NCBI GenBank assembly: GCA_973895155.1
Contig: OZ316894.1
Location: 18,166,001 to 18,230,000 of the forward strand
DNA length: 64,000 nucleotides
Reading direction: 5' to 3'
DNA from: Marsupella aquatica
Taxonomy: Eukaryota > Marchantiophyta
A model generated the notes under the pieces. That model ran no database searches. It saw only the letters and a program-made list of their open reading frames with translations, and was not told the DNA's origin. Shown here piece after piece: positions 26,697 through 42,640 of the stretch; within the stretch, counting starts at the first letter, position 1, and each line of letters opens with the position of its first letter. The translations under genes were made by a program, and so were the position numbers.

Positions 26697-27245
26697 GCCC
26701 CTCCCCCCCCCACCCAAAAAAAATTTGAGCTTCAGGGAACTGAAGTGGTTGCTAATTTTAACAGGTGATTGGCTAATTTAATAGCACCCGATTGGCTAGA
26801 TAGCCCCCAAGTTTGATAATTTTAGCACATGATGGACTAGTTTTAATAGCGCTTATGAGCCTGCTTATCTACAGTAGGTTTCCCCCAATTGAATTTCATA
26901 CATATCGTCCATTGCTCAAGCTCACCAATTTCATGCAGCTACTATTGCTGAAGTTGATTCAGCCAGTGAACTCTTGTTCTTCAACGCCTTCCTGTCCAGG
27001 GCAACCAACTCTATTGCTTTTTTGTTACCAAATTGGACTATCAGTAACCATCTCAGGTGCAGCGATCTTGTTTGCAGGGCTATCCTACCCAGTCGATAGT
27101 GAGACGGTTCGAAATTGAAACACACGTTTCAAACACATGATCTTTGCCATGCTCAATTCCAATGTTGTAGAGTGGAATCTGGACTCAAAACAGGAAAGTT
27201 TTGAGTTTACATTTGCCTCCTTCCCACATGGAACGAGGCCTCTTC

Positions 27246-27380
27246 AGGACCGCCCGATCTTGATCTGGATAAAGCCAGGTTGATGCCTTTCCAGGACTGC
27301 CCGATCTCGATCTAGATAAAGCCAGGTTGATGTCTCCCCAGGACCGTCCGATCTGGATAAACCCAGGCTGACGCACGATC
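27246..27380. repeat. 47-bp tandem repeat, 3 copies, upstream of RPL4
   Basis: AGGAC at 27246, 27293 and 27340 starts each copy, sharing CCGATCT...GATAAA and CCAGG(T/C)TGA. The third copy has a short internal deletion. It lies about 460 bp upstream of the RPL4 start codon. Confidence 0.85.
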
Positions 27381-27837
27381 AGGATCCCTCCAACCTATGT
27401 TTTGTTTTGGTGTGCATTTATTTACCAGAAAAGGCACGGGTTTACCCTCTACTTACCCCTCCACCAGCAGCGCGGACTTAGTACCCCTTCCTCGATCATT
27501 TCCAAAAGTTGTGAGGTCTAGTATGATCGGGCAGCAGAGCAGAACCGAGGTGGGCGACCCATCCGCAGCTGGTCGACTCAAACTACTGTGGGCCGCAGTT
27601 CATGGTTCCTCTGAATGCAATCAGCGGGCATAGCTCGCTGCTCTTCGGACGCCGAATTGTGCACGGCCGCTCCACCAGAATCGAAAGTCAGCCAAGAATC
27701 CCGAGGATCGTTAATGATCGCCTTCAGTCTACAAGACAGCGAGCACAGCTTGCCCCATTGATTTTCAAGACCCCTGGTGCAGATACTACAGTGGCTCTTG
27801 ATCGTCCGAGAGCCATAGTGGAGTTTGGAGAGGAAGT

Positions 27838-28749
27838 ATGGCGTTGTGCGTGGTAACAGCAACGATGGCATCCGGACTTGCCGCATTGCAGAACGTGCAG
27901 ACGAGTGGAAGGAGCTTTAGCGGATTGCGGTTGGTGCGTCCATCCTTTCGTAGAAGCGCCTTAGAAAATGTGTCTTGCGTCAAACACAAAAACAGCAGCG
28001 AAAGGAATGGGGGCGGTGTAGCGAGGGCACGAGTGACTGCTGTGCCGGTGGTCACATTCGACGGAACCAGTGCTGGCAGCGCGGAGATTAGCCTCAAAAC
28101 AGCGCGCCCTGAGACTGCCGGAGCGGTGGTGCATCGAGGAGTGATCGCGGAGCTGCAGAACAGGAGGAGAGGGACTGCGTCGACTTTGACGCGATCCGAA
28201 GTGCGCGGAGGAGGGAGGAAGCCGTTTAAGCAGAAAGGGACGGGGCAGGCCAGACGGGGCTCGCAGAGAACGCCTCTGCGGCCAGGAGGAGGAGTGGTGT
28301 TCGGGCCGAAGCCGGTGGATTGGAGAATTAAGATTAACAAGAAGGAGAAGCAGCTTTCGATCAGTACTGCCATGCAGAGCGCCGCTGTCGACGCTTTGGT
28401 GGTGGAAGATCTGCAAGAGAAAATCACTACTCCCAAGACGAGTACCTTCATAGCTGCTCTCAAGCGGTGGGGTGTTGATCCCGCCAAGCACTCTCTTCTT
28501 TTTGCGACGGAGGTCTCCAAGGAGCTTGAGCTATCTGCCAGGAACATTAAAACCCTGAAGATTTTGACTCCTAGGTCTCTCAATCTGTACGACATTTTGA
28601 GAGCTGACAGGGTTTTGTTTACGAGGAGCGGTTTGCAGTATCTGAACGACACATACGGAGCTGCGAGTGGGGAGTTTTTGGCAGCAGAGGGTGACGGTGA
28701 GACTATTGACGTCGAGTCCAGTCAGTCTGCTACGGAGGAAGCTCAGTAG
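27838..28749 (+). CDS. RPL4: Plastid ribosomal protein uL4c precursor, 303 aa, single exon
   Basis: One uninterrupted frame. Residues 1 to about 60 are Ser/Arg/Val-rich and acid-poor, as in a chloroplast transit peptide. Residues about 80-280 are ribosomal protein L4. The conserved rRNA-binding loop is at about 124-157 (RGGGRKPFKQKGTGQARRGS through GGGVVFGP), followed by the KQLSISTAMQSA helix and the C-terminal SLNLYDILRADRVLFTRSGL segment. The product binds 23S rRNA, and its loop lines the peptide exit tunnel of the plastid large subunit. The C-terminus has a short acidic extension, common in plastid L4. The ATG at 27838 begins a good transit peptide. A frame of 27602-27856 overlaps it in another phase. 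Compactness and lack of introns contrast with the neighbours. Confidence 0.96.
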   Translation: MALCVVTATMASGLAALQNVQTSGRSFSGLRLVRPSFRRSALENVSCVKHKNSSERNGGGVARARVTAVPVVTFDGTSAGSAEISLKTARPETAGAVVHRGVIAELQNRRRGTASTLTRSEVRGGGRKPFKQKGTGQARRGSQRTPLRPGGGVVFGPKPVDWRIKINKKEKQLSISTAMQSAAVDALVVEDLQEKITTPKTSTFIAALKRWGVDPAKHSLLFATEVSKELELSARNIKTLKILTPRSLNLYDILRADRVLFTRSGLQYLNDTYGAASGEFLAAEGDGETIDVESSQSATEEAQ

Positions 28750-30157
28750 ATATAATTTAGAAATTTGAGGTCTGCTAGCCCTGCCGCTTCGTTGATTAAT
28801 TCAGCTGCGTCTTCAATTGCTTTGTACTTTTCTCCGAAGGTGAATGAGTACAGAATTTAGAACCCGTGCTCCGCTCCTCTGTCCATGGGATTTTTAAATA
28901 AGAAATTCAGTGCTTGCTTCCTAGAAGCGGTGCGGCACAGAATTTTTTAAGCCCGACGGTTTTGTGGGGATTGTTCTTTGTCACGAGAGGGTAAGGTCTC
29001 AAACTAAACGCCAACTGATGTCCGTCATTTCCATGAGCTGTAAGGGAATTATGCTGCATTACGAAGAATGGGAGTGCTACTTTGAGTTTGTGAGAGACCG
29101 AGTTGTTTCAGCTCATGCTTCTCTCTGAAGGTTGCAGCAACGAAACGGGCGCTAACTTCATGAAACAGGATATTCAGGGCTGATTTGTGATATTTTACTG
29201 CTTTACAAAACCCTTGGAATTTCTCTTCGCTCGGTCTGTCTGAATGCTTTGTATGACAGAATCATTAAGGCCAGTGTTCACTAGACAGAAGCCAGGCTGC
29301 CCAGTGTGTTAGGAAGTCTGCCAGTAAAATGAATGGGTGAAAATGTCAGTGTCTTTGATGTCAAAAGCAATGCTTTCGATGTCAAAATATATGATATTCA
29401 GGTAGTGTTTTTGAAGGGCTCCTCAGGGATTGGTTGAATTATGCTCAGCCCTACCATCATGTTTGCATTCTCTGGCTTAGAATCTATTTTACCGGCTCCT
29501 CAGTGGTTGGTTTCAGTCTGTTCAGCCCGAACATCATGCTTACATTCCCTGGCTTATAATCACCCTAAGGCGAATATAAGTGTGCGTGGCATGAGGCAAA
29601 ATGTAATGCTTTAACGAGCTCTTACTTTGATGAGTTGAGTACATAAGCAAATTTGTGCATGGAAGCTAGTATCATGTGGTGGGAAGAGGTCCTTGGGAGC
29701 AAGTGGCCCTAGTTATTACTTCAAAATGCACGACACATATTTTGTAAATTGCGAGAATCCTTGACACTAGTTGATGTATAAAAGTTCTGAGTCCAGGAAG
29801 ATCCCAAACCAAATTCTTCACCAGGGTTTTGAAGGATGGTAATTGTTATTTGGAAACATGGAAATCTGTGGCACCTAAGAATCTCCTCGGTTGCCTTTTG
29901 GCGTGCTGGTTCCCCCCATCCATGGGGTTCACATGCAATAAACTTCAAATTTATTATAAATTTTATTTTTTTAATCTCCTGGGTTGACAGTGAATGTTTT
30001 TGCAGGTGGCTTGATAAATAATTAAGCAGGCTATGGCGATGGTTGCAAAATTGCTTCAGATTGCCTGCACTATGCATGATTAGCCTCTTTAGTGACTTTT
30101 GTTCTCAGGTATCACACTGTGAATAGTTCACTTTCTCATGTTGTATGGGGGCCGTAA

Positions 30158-30275
30158 AAGGAATTCAAAGATGCTTTTAGCCCCAGGACACTATGTTTAG
30201 TGCATGAAATGGACCTCCAATTTGGTTTGGTGAAACAACCTCACAAGTGCCCCCAATGTCTTGTAAAGTCATCCT
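30158..30275. repeat. Dispersed repeat, copy 1
   Basis: Shares an ordered series of words with 41978-42088: TTTTAGCCCC, GGACACTAT, AATGG.CCTCCA, and GTCTTGTAAAGTC.TCCT. Both copies are on the same strand, about 11.8 kb apart. Confidence 0.75.
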
Positions 30276-30751
30276 TAGAGTCATGTGATATGACACGAAA
30301 GTTTTGAAGTGGATAGGCCTATGTAACCCACACGTAACTACTCTTCAGAGGTGAATCAAGCTAAGTCTTCAGAGGTGAATCAAGCTAAGTAGTAAACCGG
30401 ATGCATAATCCAAGCTTGGGTTTGTTGCTCCCCTACACTCCACCATCCACAAGGGGAATTATCAAGAGGATCCTGCTGATGGATCTCCTACCTTGGAAGG
30501 AGAGAAGACTAAACCAGGGTAACAAAGTGGCAAACCAGGGACTGAAGGTAATCAGTGCATCCCCACTACACCACCCACATATATACCCTAAAACTCTCAA
30601 CCCAAGACTATTGTCTTTGCAGTGTGCAATATTGTAGGGTAGTCCCAGTGGGGAATTACCAAGTTGGGATCTGACCAATGGACCTCGTACCTTGAAGGGG
30701 GAGAACTCTAGACCAGTGGCCAACCAGGGGCTGGAGATAATCACTTGACCT

Positions 30752-30752
30752 C

Positions 30753-30783
<31 letters not shown>

Positions 30784-30786
30784 ACC
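30752..30786. repeat. C18 tract followed by (AC)n microsatellite
   Basis: C tract at 30752-30769, then about eight AC units. Confidence 0.9.
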
Positions 30787-32164
30787 TACCTAACCCTAAA
30801 TTACTATCTTAGGATTGTGCAATTCTGTAGAGTGGACCACAAGGGGAATTACACAGGGTCTCAAAGCAACCAGCCAGGGATGGTGGACATAATCAATACT
30901 GCGCCCAAAAAGCCCTCAACCACATATGGGAGATAATAGTACTCCCTCACCACACCACCCACACCACTAAACCATAAACCAGGGTAGCAAAGTGACCAAC
31001 CAGGTACATGACATAACAGTACTCCGCCCACTGACTAATGTCTTTAGAGTGTTCAATACTGTAGGATAGTCTATAAGGGGAGAGAATATTAAACCAGGGT
31101 CACAAAGGAACCAACCCAGGGATGGTTTGGATAATCAATACTTTCCCCATTGCAACCCCAGCGCCCCAAACATCTATATAACTACCCGCCAATGAGAAGC
31201 TAGAGTTGGAGTTCAGGCTTCCAGAGTGAAACCTCTAGACCATGATTCTAGGGCCCCACCAAAATTTACCTAAATGTAAAGAAGGATGAGATGTTACATA
31301 TGTCAAAATAATAATTCATGATGATTTTTGTCATCATTTTTTTAAATATTCAAAGAACTGGTATTGCTCCTACTCTTGTTTGTTAATATTCAAAGAATGA
31401 GCATTCAGGCTAGTATTCTCTTTTATTTATATTCAAAGAGAATGGGTATTAAGAATGAGCATTCAGGCTTGTATTCCCTTTTATTTATACAGCTTACATT
31501 GTCACTAAAGGTGTTTGAATTTCCAATATTGTCATCATTTTTTGTATTTACAAAAATATCACGAGTTCCATATATAGTTCCCCTGGTTACGTTGGTAAAC
31601 TTGTCATCCATATACGAAACCATGACATTTTTATAAATACAAAAAACCAGTGGCAGTATTTGAATTAAAATATCTTTAGTGGCAAAGTATTTAAAAGCTG
31701 TTTATTTATATTCAAAGAGAATGGGTATTCAGGCTCATTTTCTCTGTTGCTAGTATTTGGGCATCAGGCTCGTACTCTCTTTGATTAATATTCAAAGAAT
31801 AGTCACTTGACCTAGTACTATTTGTAGAAACAAAAGCTTGGATGGACCCAACAATTTACTACATAAAGCAATTGTTGCCTTACACCAAAAAGAAAAAGGA
31901 ACCGGGCATGGATTGCAGTTAACTATTTGACTACTTTGGGGATAAAGTAATCAAGACATCATCATGATGATACTGAGTAATGACTTGACATTTTTTGTCA
32001 AGTCGTTAAATTACTGAGAAAACCCATTCAATAATGTAATTGAAAACCACCAGCAAACGGTAAGGAGACTGTTGACAGGTCGCATTTCAATCAAAAGTGT
32101 AAACAATGTTATCTGACTCAATTTAAATATTTTCAACAAATTCATCCAAGTTTTGCCAGTCCAT

Positions 32165-32620
32165 CTACTGTAGGCTTCATACACAAAGTGGAGGTCAAAG
32201 CGAGTCCATCTAGGCTTCATAGAGGTCCATCCTGGCTTTAGTTTCACTATCCATGGGAGAGTAGAAATAATGAGAGCTCCATCTAGGCTTCATGACAAAG
32301 TGGAGGTCCAAGCCAGTCCATCTAGGCTTCATAGAGGTCCATCCTGGCTTTAGTTTTACTATCCATGGGAGAGTAGAAATAATAGGAACTCCATCTAGGC
32401 TTCATAGTCAAAGTGGAGGTCCAAGAGAGTCCATCTAGGCTTCATAGAGGTCCATCCTGGCTTTAGTTTCACTATCCATGGGAGAGTATAAATAATAGGA
32501 ACTCCATCTAGGCTTCATGGACAAAGTGGAGTTCCAAACAAATCCATCTAGGCTCAATAGAGGTCCATCGTGGCTTTAGTTTCACTATCCGTGGGAGAGT
32601 AGAAATAATAGGAACTCCCC
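32165..32620. repeat. About 113-bp tandem array, 4 copies, upstream of PRMT3
   Basis: TCCATC(C/G)TGGCTTTAG starts at 32226, 32338, 32451 and 32564 (periods 112, 113, 113). Each is followed by TTCACTATCC(A/G)TGGGAGAGTA-like sequence and CTAGGCT. The array ends about 700 bp before the PRMT3 start codon. Confidence 0.9.
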
Positions 32621-33321
32621 CGTTACTCCACTGTGGCTTGGAGAGGGGGGATTGAACGTGGGACCTCTCAGGCTCAGGCTCAGGGCAACTGCAATAGCGC
32701 CACCTGATTCCGTCGATGTCACCTTCTCGTGTTGAGCTCGCTCCTTCTCCTTCTCCCTCACTCAGGCTTTGGCATTCGTTTGCGAAATATGATTTGTAGG
32801 GTGAGGCGTTTGGTTTGGTTGAAGCTCCGCCCCGCTCTCTGAGCTCCATTAATGAACACTCTGCGTCGTTCAAGCCGTTCGCAACCAGGTCGAAGCATTT
32901 TCTCGAGCTCCCGCAAAGAAAATCTCTGCTCGATTTGCTCACACTCTGTCTCGGTTTCGCGCGTTTTGCTATTGAATTAGGTTTAAGCATTGTGTCGAAA
33001 GTCGGCAGAGAAATCTTAGCTTTTATAAACCCCCTCTCTGTCGGTCTGTGCACCGGCTGCTGTTCGAGCATTGAGTGGTGTTTGAATTTGAAGTACTAAA
33101 ATTGCTGCAATGATGGCTTCTGCAGTTCACTTGAATGTCTCGGCGGCATTCAGGACTCCTCGTGATCATGGTGTAACAAGGGTTCTAAGAAGGAATTGAC
33201 AAAAACCCTTCTCCTACCCCGTGCTTTTTTTTCCTGCGAACGGACGGACGGAGAACACTTGACTAGAGAGCCCCCAACCTCGCTCGGGAATTTTTACTGA
33301 GATTTGGACGGTTTATGTCAA

Positions 33322-37421
<4,100 letters not shown>

Positions 37422-38165
37422 ATGAAAAGAATGAAAACGGAGCTAGTGCCTATGTTCCTGTATATGAAAACTCGCTCTGTAACCTGGCGAAAGCTTTCCC
37501 GACACCGTGGAAGGTGAAGTTTTGATTCTTCAGAAACGTACTTTACTGCTTGTGTAACGAGTGTTGCTGCAAAATGAATTACCCAACATCCACGATGCGC
37601 ATGTCATGTTCTCATCCTCTTTCTTCACAATCTGTGCATTTTCCATTAAACGGGGGAGCTACGTCGGGCAACATGATGATGGGGGGACGGTTCTCAGGTA
37701 CCTGCCTCCGCAATGTCTGCCAGAGGCGATCCATGGATGGCATTCGTTGAGTCGGGTGCCAATCAGGACGAGGTCAGACATTTGTTAGTGATTATCTAGC
37801 CCTACCGGGATTCCTTACTCAAACCAACGTTGGGCGAAATAGAATTTTAAGCCAAATTCTTGAGCAGATATTTCATCTTCACCTGATGGGCGAAATGAAA
37901 ATCTTGGCCGTAATGTGAGTGTGTATGTGATAAGCTAAATGCCGCCGGGACTTCGATTGGTTTTGGTTTGATTGAAATGAACCTTCCCACAGGCCAGCTG
38001 GGTCTGCATTGACAGTCTTGTGATGGGTTTCCCTCCACTCGAAGGGTTCCACGCTGCCCAAAGAGATTCTTTGGAGCACGTAGCTTAAAATTTGCGAGAA
38101 CGCACCGACAGGACAGAACAGAGGAAGGATGCATTCTCACCTGCGGTAGTTCAGCACAGAACAGG

Positions 38166-38447
38166 ATGAGTTGTTCTTCAGAGCTCCAGAGTGCTCACCA
38201 ACTCGTCGTTGCTAGTGAAGGACAACAGCGAGACAAATGGGCCGCTATTGTTCCTTACCGTGACTGCCTGATTAAATCGTATTCTGCGCTCGACGGCAGT
38301 GTGGAGAAGATTGCAACGTTCCAGGTGCAGCACTGGGGGCATCTCCGCCAGAGTTTTCTCTCGAACTACTTGAGAGCATGCAGATCAAAGGTGAGTATAG
38401 ACAGATATTTTCTTGAGAAATTCAAGGATGAATATAGATTGATATGA
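38166..38447 (+). CDS. Unrecognised small ORF or first exon of an unknown gene
   Basis: An ATG-to-stop frame of 93 codons. The first 75 codons (to 38390) have balanced, protein-like composition (for example DKWAAIVPYRDCLIKSY and HWGHLRQSFLSNYLRACRSK) and end at a consensus-like donor AAAG/GTGAGT in phase 0. Composition turns strongly AT-rich right after. No family is recognised and no second exon was found. It could be a chance frame. Confidence 0.25.
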   Translation: MSCSSELQSAHQLVVASEGQQRDKWAAIVPYRDCLIKSYSALDGSVEKIATFQVQHWGHLRQSFLSNYLRACRSKVSIDRYFLEKFKDEYRLI

Positions 38448-40434
38448 AAAATGAAGATAATATAATTTATTCTTAAGTGATTAAAAATAGTTTTTAATTA
38501 TTTTTTAGAAATTATGAGATGACAAATTTAAGATATTTTTTCGCATCTATTATTAAAATTTTATATATTTAAAAAATAATTAATTAAATAATTAAAAAAA
38601 AATCAAGGTTCTCTTGATATGTAAATTTTCTTTATAATCTTTGGATCTTTATAGTGTTAAAAAGTATATTTTGTTATATATTGTATAAATTTTCTCCAAC
38701 TATTAGGTTATTGGCTAGTCAATAAAAATCTATAAATTTCTGTGCACCTGTTAAGGTCAACAGATTGTAAATACAATGATAAAAGTGGCCAATAGACTCT
38801 CTAACCACATGGGTCTGAATTGTCAATTGGTTTTGCAATGATAGAGGTCTGAGAATTCGACTGGTTTTCCAGCCAGTTGAAATCACTGATATACAACAAG
38901 GAGTTATTTTGTCAGCTTGTGAAAGAGTTCTCTAGTCAGCTTGTGAAAATTTCACCTACAACTGTAGCTCGTGCATGACAAAAGAGAATGCAAAAATTCT
39001 AGTTTCGCTTCAAAACTATTGGATATCATGTGTCTGTAGGGTTGGTAATCACCGTCCTAAATTTTGTAGCAAGAATGCGATCATCCCTGGGCAGCATGGA
39101 CTGCAGTCATTTGTGGGGGGGTGCAGCTTGGTGCAATTGTCAATCTCTGAATGACACCGACACCACAAAACTGTCGAGTCCTGTTAAGGCTTGATTCAAT
39201 CGAATACTTTACATCACAGTCTTGGGCAGTAGTACTCACGGAGGTATCAACCACTTTAGGTGAACTGATACAGATGTATGATAAGTCACCCAGACAGATA
39301 TCGATGCCTGATGGATCTCATCAACTGATTTAGACATAGTCTTGCGGGCACTAGTACTGAGGGAGCGATGAGTCCAAGGTACGAGACGGACCCGGACTGA
39401 CAATTGCTTTTGGAAAGCACGGGCTACTGGTCACCTACGAGAGAAGCTTTTGATGGTGAAATCTAACAGCCTTTGTCACTTGAACTAGGTGAGATCATGT
39501 GCAAGTCTTCTATGTTGCAGCGAGCACTTTACTCCCCTAGATTGGTATGCCTAGCACTTTAGCAGGTTCGGACGGAAGGCGGGGGCTGACAAGGTATGTG
39601 GTGCGTGATTGACCAGTATTCGAATTAGTGGCAGGAGATCGTGAGCTGATAGGGGCCCCGATCTGACCACTGGCCATGAGCTAGACAACTTGCGATCGTT
39701 TCTTCCAGTCTTTCTAAGACGAGACAGGACGGAATAATCCTAACCTCAATGGACAACCTCTGAAGATATTTTAACTTCTACAATTTATGTAGAAATATCT
39801 CAAATTTGACAATCTATGTGAAAACCAGTTCCAATTCTACAATGCTTGAAAAGGAACTGGTCAAATTTGATAACCTAATGAAACAAATAATTCACTAGAT
39901 TTGATAGATTAGATAAGAATTAAGAGAAACATCTTAGATTTGAATAATTAATTGACGGAAATAAACATCTTAGATACAACATCTCACAAGAATATAGATA
40001 TCTCAAAGGATAACTAGAGTTACCATAATCCACCAGAAAAGTCAGATTTCTGAATTGAAAGAGTAACTAAGATTTCATTCATAGACGGGAAAAGACATCT
40101 TAGATACTACATCTCACTAAAAGACAGATTTCTTAATGAGAAAGGCCTGTTGCACTTTAGACAATGTCAACTTCGACTCCGCTCCGTCCGAATATGGAAT
40201 GCAGCCATGCCGCAGGAGTGCAGAGGGCTGTCCTCGTGCTTGTAAGGCGAACACCGAGAGTTACTGGTCTCTCAACCTTCAGCCCTTGCCTCTTATAGTC
40301 GCAATCTGCATACGAGGGAGTTGCGGACTACTAGACAGTGCAGGTGACTACTAGACAATGCAGGTGAAGGAACTATCAAGCGCCCAGGTCAATTTTCCCA
40401 CCCACTACGCCAGTCTTCACGTTTGCTTCTCCTC

Positions 40435-40524
40435 GAAGGAAAGGAAAGCAGGCGAGATCAATATACAGTGACGAATCTCGAAGGAAAGGAAAGCAGGCGG
40501 GATCATTATACAGTCATGAATCTA
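40435..40524. repeat. 45-bp tandem duplication
   Basis: CGAAGGAAAGGAAAGCAGGC occurs at about 40434 and 40479, followed in both by GATCA(A/T)TATACAGT. Confidence 0.85.
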
Positions 40525-41475
40525 TGTATTTCTGCCATTTTTTCAACCCTTTTGACATTTTGATGCTCGCTTGAGACATTTGGGTCACTGGAAGGAAGGT
40601 TCGGACAAGGCGGAAAGTTATATTCTCGAGTCCACTGGACGTAGTCTGAAGTGTCGTGTCATGTCAAAAAGAGTGATCGATCGACTCACATGGCAACAGC
40701 AGTAAGGCTGTCGGGAGCTGCTGTCGTAGACTTCGAGGGTGCTGGTTTGACCTTTTAGACCAGAGGGAAGGGCGAGCGGGGAAGGTAGTGCAGTAGTCGT
40801 TGATCAATTGAGGTCCGGGACGAAAAGTCCATCTATGGGGGGCCCTGTGATAATTCTCGTCAGAAAAGACTGCATGCGCGCGAAAAGCGAAAAGGCCATC
40901 TACATGAGTTCAAACCTCGGTTCAATCCATTGCAACAAGCGCTCGAACTGATACATTCGTTGTGGGCTTGAATTATTGTCGCCCCTTCCATGATCATAAG
41001 ATGTCGAGCTACAACTTGCCCACGCCGTATCTAAGCAGATAAAAAAATCGCTAACAATTCTCCTTGCCAGGGTCCAGTGAGGCAGACGCAATCATCTCAA
41101 CGAATTTCGTGCCCACCCGTTGACGGGACCTACCGTCCCATGCTCCTTCCCATCGATTGCCGACCTTGTGTAAAAATACGAGAGCATGCAGGCTGTGAAA
41201 CTTTGCGGCGCACAGGAACCCGCACGAGTGCCGAGCGCTTCATCTCGTGCGTTCTTCCACAGCCCAAATGACTGCTAAAGGAGGAGATTGAACGTAACTC
41301 TCAGCCTGTAAGATTTAAGTCTCTGCTCGCGAAGAATTTAGCTGTGAGCGCCGTGAGCCGTCATGGATTACTGTAGTGGTTAAACCTCAGGCCACCGAGC
41401 CCACCATGCGATCCATGAATTGCACTTCAGCCACCGTCACCTCAAATAAAACGGCTGAACTGCTCAGTACTAATT

Positions 41476-41535
41476 CCTTCATTAATCATCAATGACGTTG
41501 GGGGTCCTTCATTAATCATCAATGACGTTGGGGGC
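41476..41535. repeat. 30-bp tandem duplication
   Basis: CCTTCATTAATCATCAATGA followed by CGTTGGGGG is present twice in direct succession without mismatch. Confidence 0.9.
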
Positions 41536-41977
41536 AGTTTACACATTTTTTTTGTGTCCAAGATATGCCATCCATTTGAGAGAAATTGCTCCTGTTCACT
41601 TTATAAAACCTTGGGGGCATTTTCAACCCAACCTGCTACCAATCCTACATGGAATGCAGTGGGGCCCAATTTTTGCTTATGTGGAGCACTTTTTTGGAGC
41701 ACTTTTTTGTCCTATATTTTAGACCACCTCTCTTGGTGGTCTCTTCTTCTGGCCACTTGGTCCATTTCTATTTTAAGTCATTTGTAATAAAAAGGTACCC
41801 ACAAGTCCTTCATAAGATATTCTCTTCTTACATTTACAAAGACTTTAGCCAAAGATTATTTGACATTCAGGTGAAGTGGGGTCCTCAATTGGGTCCTCAA
41901 TCTTTCGTTTAGTCAATTAATCTGGCACCATTGGCTACACTTGGCTTTACAAGTCATTGGAGGCAATAAAAAGATTC

Positions 41978-42088
41978 AAAAAATGTTTTTAGCCCCGGGA
42001 CACTATATTCAGTGTGTGCAATGGCCCTCCAGTTTGCTTTGGTAAAAAAAACTCCCAAACACCCCCGGGTCTTGTAAAGTCCTCCTAA
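41978..42088. repeat. Dispersed repeat, copy 2
   Basis: Partner of 30158-30275. A weaker match to part of the unit (the CAAAGCAAA.TGGAGG word, opposite strand) occurs near 47430-47450. Confidence 0.7.
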
Positions 42089-42640
42089 TTGAGCACTCCT
42101 CTAGGGGTGGTTGGAATGCGAACATCCCGAATTCCCGACCCACACGTCTGTAGCAGACTAGCTGCCATAGTGCTATTTCAGACGTCCACGCATAGGGGAA
42201 TCCCTTGACTGCAGCACGAGCGGCGAGTTTTAGATTAGAGGTGAGTCTGGCAACCGGAGTCGGCAGCATAGCCAAGATCAAGATTCCAGGCCGCCACTGT
42301 TCAATATTCGGAATCTGTGGAGGCAGGCAAAGAAACCACGTCAATACTGCACTCCACATCCAAACGGTGGGTCCCCAACCCACACGGATCGAACGATCGA
42401 AAACCAATAACTTCATGACTGTATAAAATATTTCCAATCCGAATCCACCTAATTGGACTACATTGGGACATTCTCGGGGAAAATGCGGCGAAACTGCACG
42501 ATTCTGTACTCAAAGTCCAGGACACAGTAAATGACAATAGTGATGAACCCACACACGCCTGCACAAGGCCAGCACGAGTTTTCCACACTATCGCTCGTGC
42601 AAGAGCTCGCCGATCAGCCCATGTCACAAACCGACCCACG
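42010..42640 (-). pseudogene. Possible membrane-protein gene relic
   Basis: Two minus-strand frames carry hydrophobic, protein-like stretches: VCGFITIVIYCVLDFEYRI ending at a TAG near 42454, and, from about 42452 down in another phase, LEIFYTVMKLLVFDRSIRV then WMWSAVLTWFLCLPP. The change of phase next to the stop suggests a frameshifted relic, but no family is recognised and no splice structure could be fixed. Confidence 0.25.

Larger units (their letters stand above)
22839..27837. other. Intergenic region between divergent YAK1 and RPL4
   Basis: YAK1 leader and promoter lie at the left, the RPL4 upstream region at the right. Contents: an 18-base C tract (23962-23979), a 55-bp triplicate (24127-24305), a GGGAA pentanucleotide run (about 24718-24747), a 76-bp duplication (25820-25970), a 29-bp-arm foldback (26621-26696) and a 47-bp triplicate (27246-27380). 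Long overlapping frames at 23357-24229 arise from GC-rich and repetitive sequence and match no family. Confidence 0.65.
28750..33321. other. Intergenic, repeat-rich, RPL4 to PRMT3
   Basis: RPL4 3' flank, then degenerate repeats. 30158-30275 is one copy of a dispersed repeat whose partner is 41978-42088. 30344-30390 is a 24-bp duplication. 30380-31260 has several diverged copies of a block with words like ACCAGGGTAACAAAG and a C18/(AC)n microsatellite. 31340-31800 has several diverged copies of ATTCAAAGAATGAGCATTCAGGC-like words. 32165-32620 is a 113-bp array. No supportable gene was found; the minus-strand frame at 32508-33071 matches nothing recognisable. Confidence 0.6.

Noticed and set aside
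27786-28652. 288-codon minus-strand frame
   Set aside because: It is the antisense shadow of RPL4, which is a clear conserved protein on the plus strand.
31982-32004. 9-bp hairpin GACTTGACA/TGTCAAGTC
   Set aside because: Too short to support a terminator or small RNA call in eukaryotic intergenic DNA.
32640-32700. tRNA- or SINE-like promoter (GTTCAATCC box on the minus strand)
   Set aside because: The B-box-like word is present, but acceptor and T-arm pairing fail and no cloverleaf can be drawn.
32508-33071. 187-codon minus-strand frame upstream of PRMT3
   Set aside because: It spans the 113-bp array and PRMT3 leader DNA, with no domain or homologue recognised.
33304-33321. Earlier PRMT3 start at 33304
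   Set aside because: That codon is TTG; the first in-frame ATG is 33322.
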